A stretch of DNA of 64,000 nt, from positions 23,783,108 to 23,847,107 of the forward strand of contig NC_060886.1 in the NCBI RefSeq assembly GCF_014805685.1, in the 5' to 3' direction. How positions within the stretch are numbered: the stretch's first letter is position 1; the number at the start of each line of letters is the position of its first letter. Below, one piece after another: positions 62,589 through 64,000 of the stretch. Position numbers and translations under genes: made by a program. The notes under the pieces are model-generated. The model made no database searches. It saw nothing but the letters and a program-made list of their open reading frames with translations, and had not been told where the DNA came from. The stretch is from Silurus meridionalis (taxonomy: Eukaryota; Chordata; Actinopteri; Siluriformes; Siluridae).

Positions 62589-64000
62589 TATCTCACAAAA
62601 TGTGACTACACCCCCACATATCAGCAACCATTTTAATATATATTCTCAAAGGACAATTTTTTATAACTTTATATATATTTTATAAATAACTTTACTATAA
62701 TATTTATTTATAACTTTATATTTTAAAGAAGTAAATGTGCAGCTTGTATATCTGTACAGATTATCTGATCCTCTGAAAGTAACTGAACATACAGCCATTA
62801 TTGTCTAAATAACTGGCAACAAAGGTTTACCCCAAGTGATAACAGCTGTACATTGTGTAACCATGCAAAGTCATGTGTCCTATTCATCATGTTCATGTTT
62901 TTGTCCGCTTGATAGGACCATACAAATTTCTGTATCTTGTATTAGAGCAATTACAATTTGGTGCTTTGAGTACAATTCTCTCATACTGACCACTAGATGC
63001 TCACCATGGCATCTCATTGCAAAGAACTCTCTGAGGATTTGGGAATTAGAATTGTTGCTCTCCACAAAGAGGGTAAAGGCTATAAGATCAGTAACACCCT
63101 GAAACTGAGGTACAGTACAGTGACCAGGGTCATACAGAGGTTTTCCAAGACTAGTTCCACTTGGAACAAACCTTGCAAGGGATGATCATAAAAGTTGAGT
63201 CCTCGTGCTGTGTGTCAGGTGCAGAAGCTGCTTCAAAAATGCATGAAGCAGAATGTCTGCTTGTCAGTGCTCAGACTATATGCTGCACACTGCTACACTG
63301 CATGGCCGTCTTTCTAGAAGGAAGCCTCTTCTTAAGCTGGCTCACAAGAAAGCCCACAAACGGTCTAGATGGTCTTCAGGATGTATGACGACACCCTGGT
63401 GAGGAGTACCAACAAAATTGTGTTTTAAATACAGTCATCCATCATGGTGGTAGCATCATGTTTTGGGGCTGCATTAGTGCTGCTGGTACTGGGGAGCTGC
63501 AGTTCATTTAGGGAAACATGGATTCCAACATATACTGTGACATTCTGAAGTGGAACATAATGCTCTCCCTTTTAGAAACTTGGATGGCAGTTTTCCAACA
63601 TAATATCGACCCCAAACATGCCACCAAGAAGACAACTGCCTTGCTAAGGAAGCTGAAGGTGATGGTGTGGCCAATTTTATCTCAGGACCTAAACCCTATT
63701 AAGCACCTGTGGGGTGTCCTCAAGCGAAAGGTGTAGAAGTGTCATTTGTCTAACATCCATCAGCTCCATGATGTCATTATGGAGGAGTGGAAGAGGATCC
63801 CTGCAACAACCTGTGCAGTTTTGGTGAATTCCATGCCCATGAGGATTAATGCAGTGCTAGATAACAATGGTGCTCACACAATATATTGACACAGGTTTGA
63901 CATGTTCACTTAGGGTGTACTCACTTTTGTTACCAGTCATTTAGACAATAATAGCTGAACCTAGAGGACAGTAAATCTGTACTGCTATACAAGCTGCACA
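62586..64000 (+). mobile_element. Tc1-like transposon, cut by the window edge
   Basis: The left terminus after TA reads CAGTATCTCACAAAATGTGA then CTACACCCCCAC, the common fish TCACAAAAGTGAGTACACCCC type. The right part includes GTGTACTCACTTTTGTTACC (about 63914-63933) and GAGGACAGTAAATCTG near the edge; the outer right repeat is beyond 64000. It encodes the broken transposase at 63006-63889. Confidence 0.88.
63006..63889 (+). pseudogene. Tc1 transposase with lost catalytic residues
   Basis: Starts MASHCKELSEDLGIRIVALH (ATG 63006), then a damaged DNA-binding part (GYKISNTLKLRYSTVTRVI). The later half reads GGSIMFWGCISAAGTGELQF and ends NGAHTIY with a stop at 63887-63889. The catalytic QDNDPKH motif now reads HNIDPKH (second Asp lost) and NPIEHLW reads NPIKHLW (Glu to Lys). 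Stops and shifts occur near 63180, 63320 and 63735. Confidence 0.88.

Overview
The window reads as teleost fish DNA: AT-rich, full of long (TA)n and (CA)n microsatellites, Tc1/mariner and hAT elements, a DIRS remnant and tRNA-derived SINEs. A catfish or other ostariophysan is my guess from the repeat flavour, not a demonstrated placement.

One host gene was recognised, a tensin (best match tns1), on the minus strand across almost the whole window. Fifteen small exons with canonical splice sites and matching phases can be read from about 61.0 kb down to 12.2 kb. In transcription order they encode the last piece of a C1 zinc domain (60995-61033), a linker exon (47928-47969), an alternative short N-terminus (44157-44270), a shared linker (41981-42030), the PTEN-like phosphatase domain (32760 down to 29389) and the C2 domain (22867 down to 12447), then a conserved segment (12207-12323). 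The 5' C1 exons lie beyond the right edge. The long middle and the SH2-PTB end should lie left of the window or remain unrecognised in 1-12206. The phosphatase P-loop has Asn where the catalytic Cys should be, as in known tensin-1.

Most of the rest is intron filled with mobile DNA. Complete or nearly complete elements are: an internally deleted Tc1 (10371-10919), a DD34E Tc1 (13555-15152), a Tc1/mariner element with apparent DD37E spacing (20698-22250), another Tc1-like element lacking its right tip (39445-40933), and a Tc1 running off the right edge (62586-64000). Three related hAT-type elements lie at 17398-18391, 25441-29328 and 35136-38938. Smaller hAT-like MITEs are at 51096-51437 and 60282-60735, and a DIRS tyrosine-recombinase retroelement remnant is at about 51975-53240.

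The most unusual structure is inside the two large hAT elements (25441-29328 and 35136-38938). Each has a perfect 8-bp target duplication and carries a head-to-tail array of about 190-bp units. Most units have tRNA-like A and B boxes at tRNA-like spacing. The array is followed by three more tRNA-like units in the opposite orientation. The two copies differ in unit number, and the third, shorter relative has no array. No protein-coding operon, CRISPR array, rRNA or functional tRNA gene was found.
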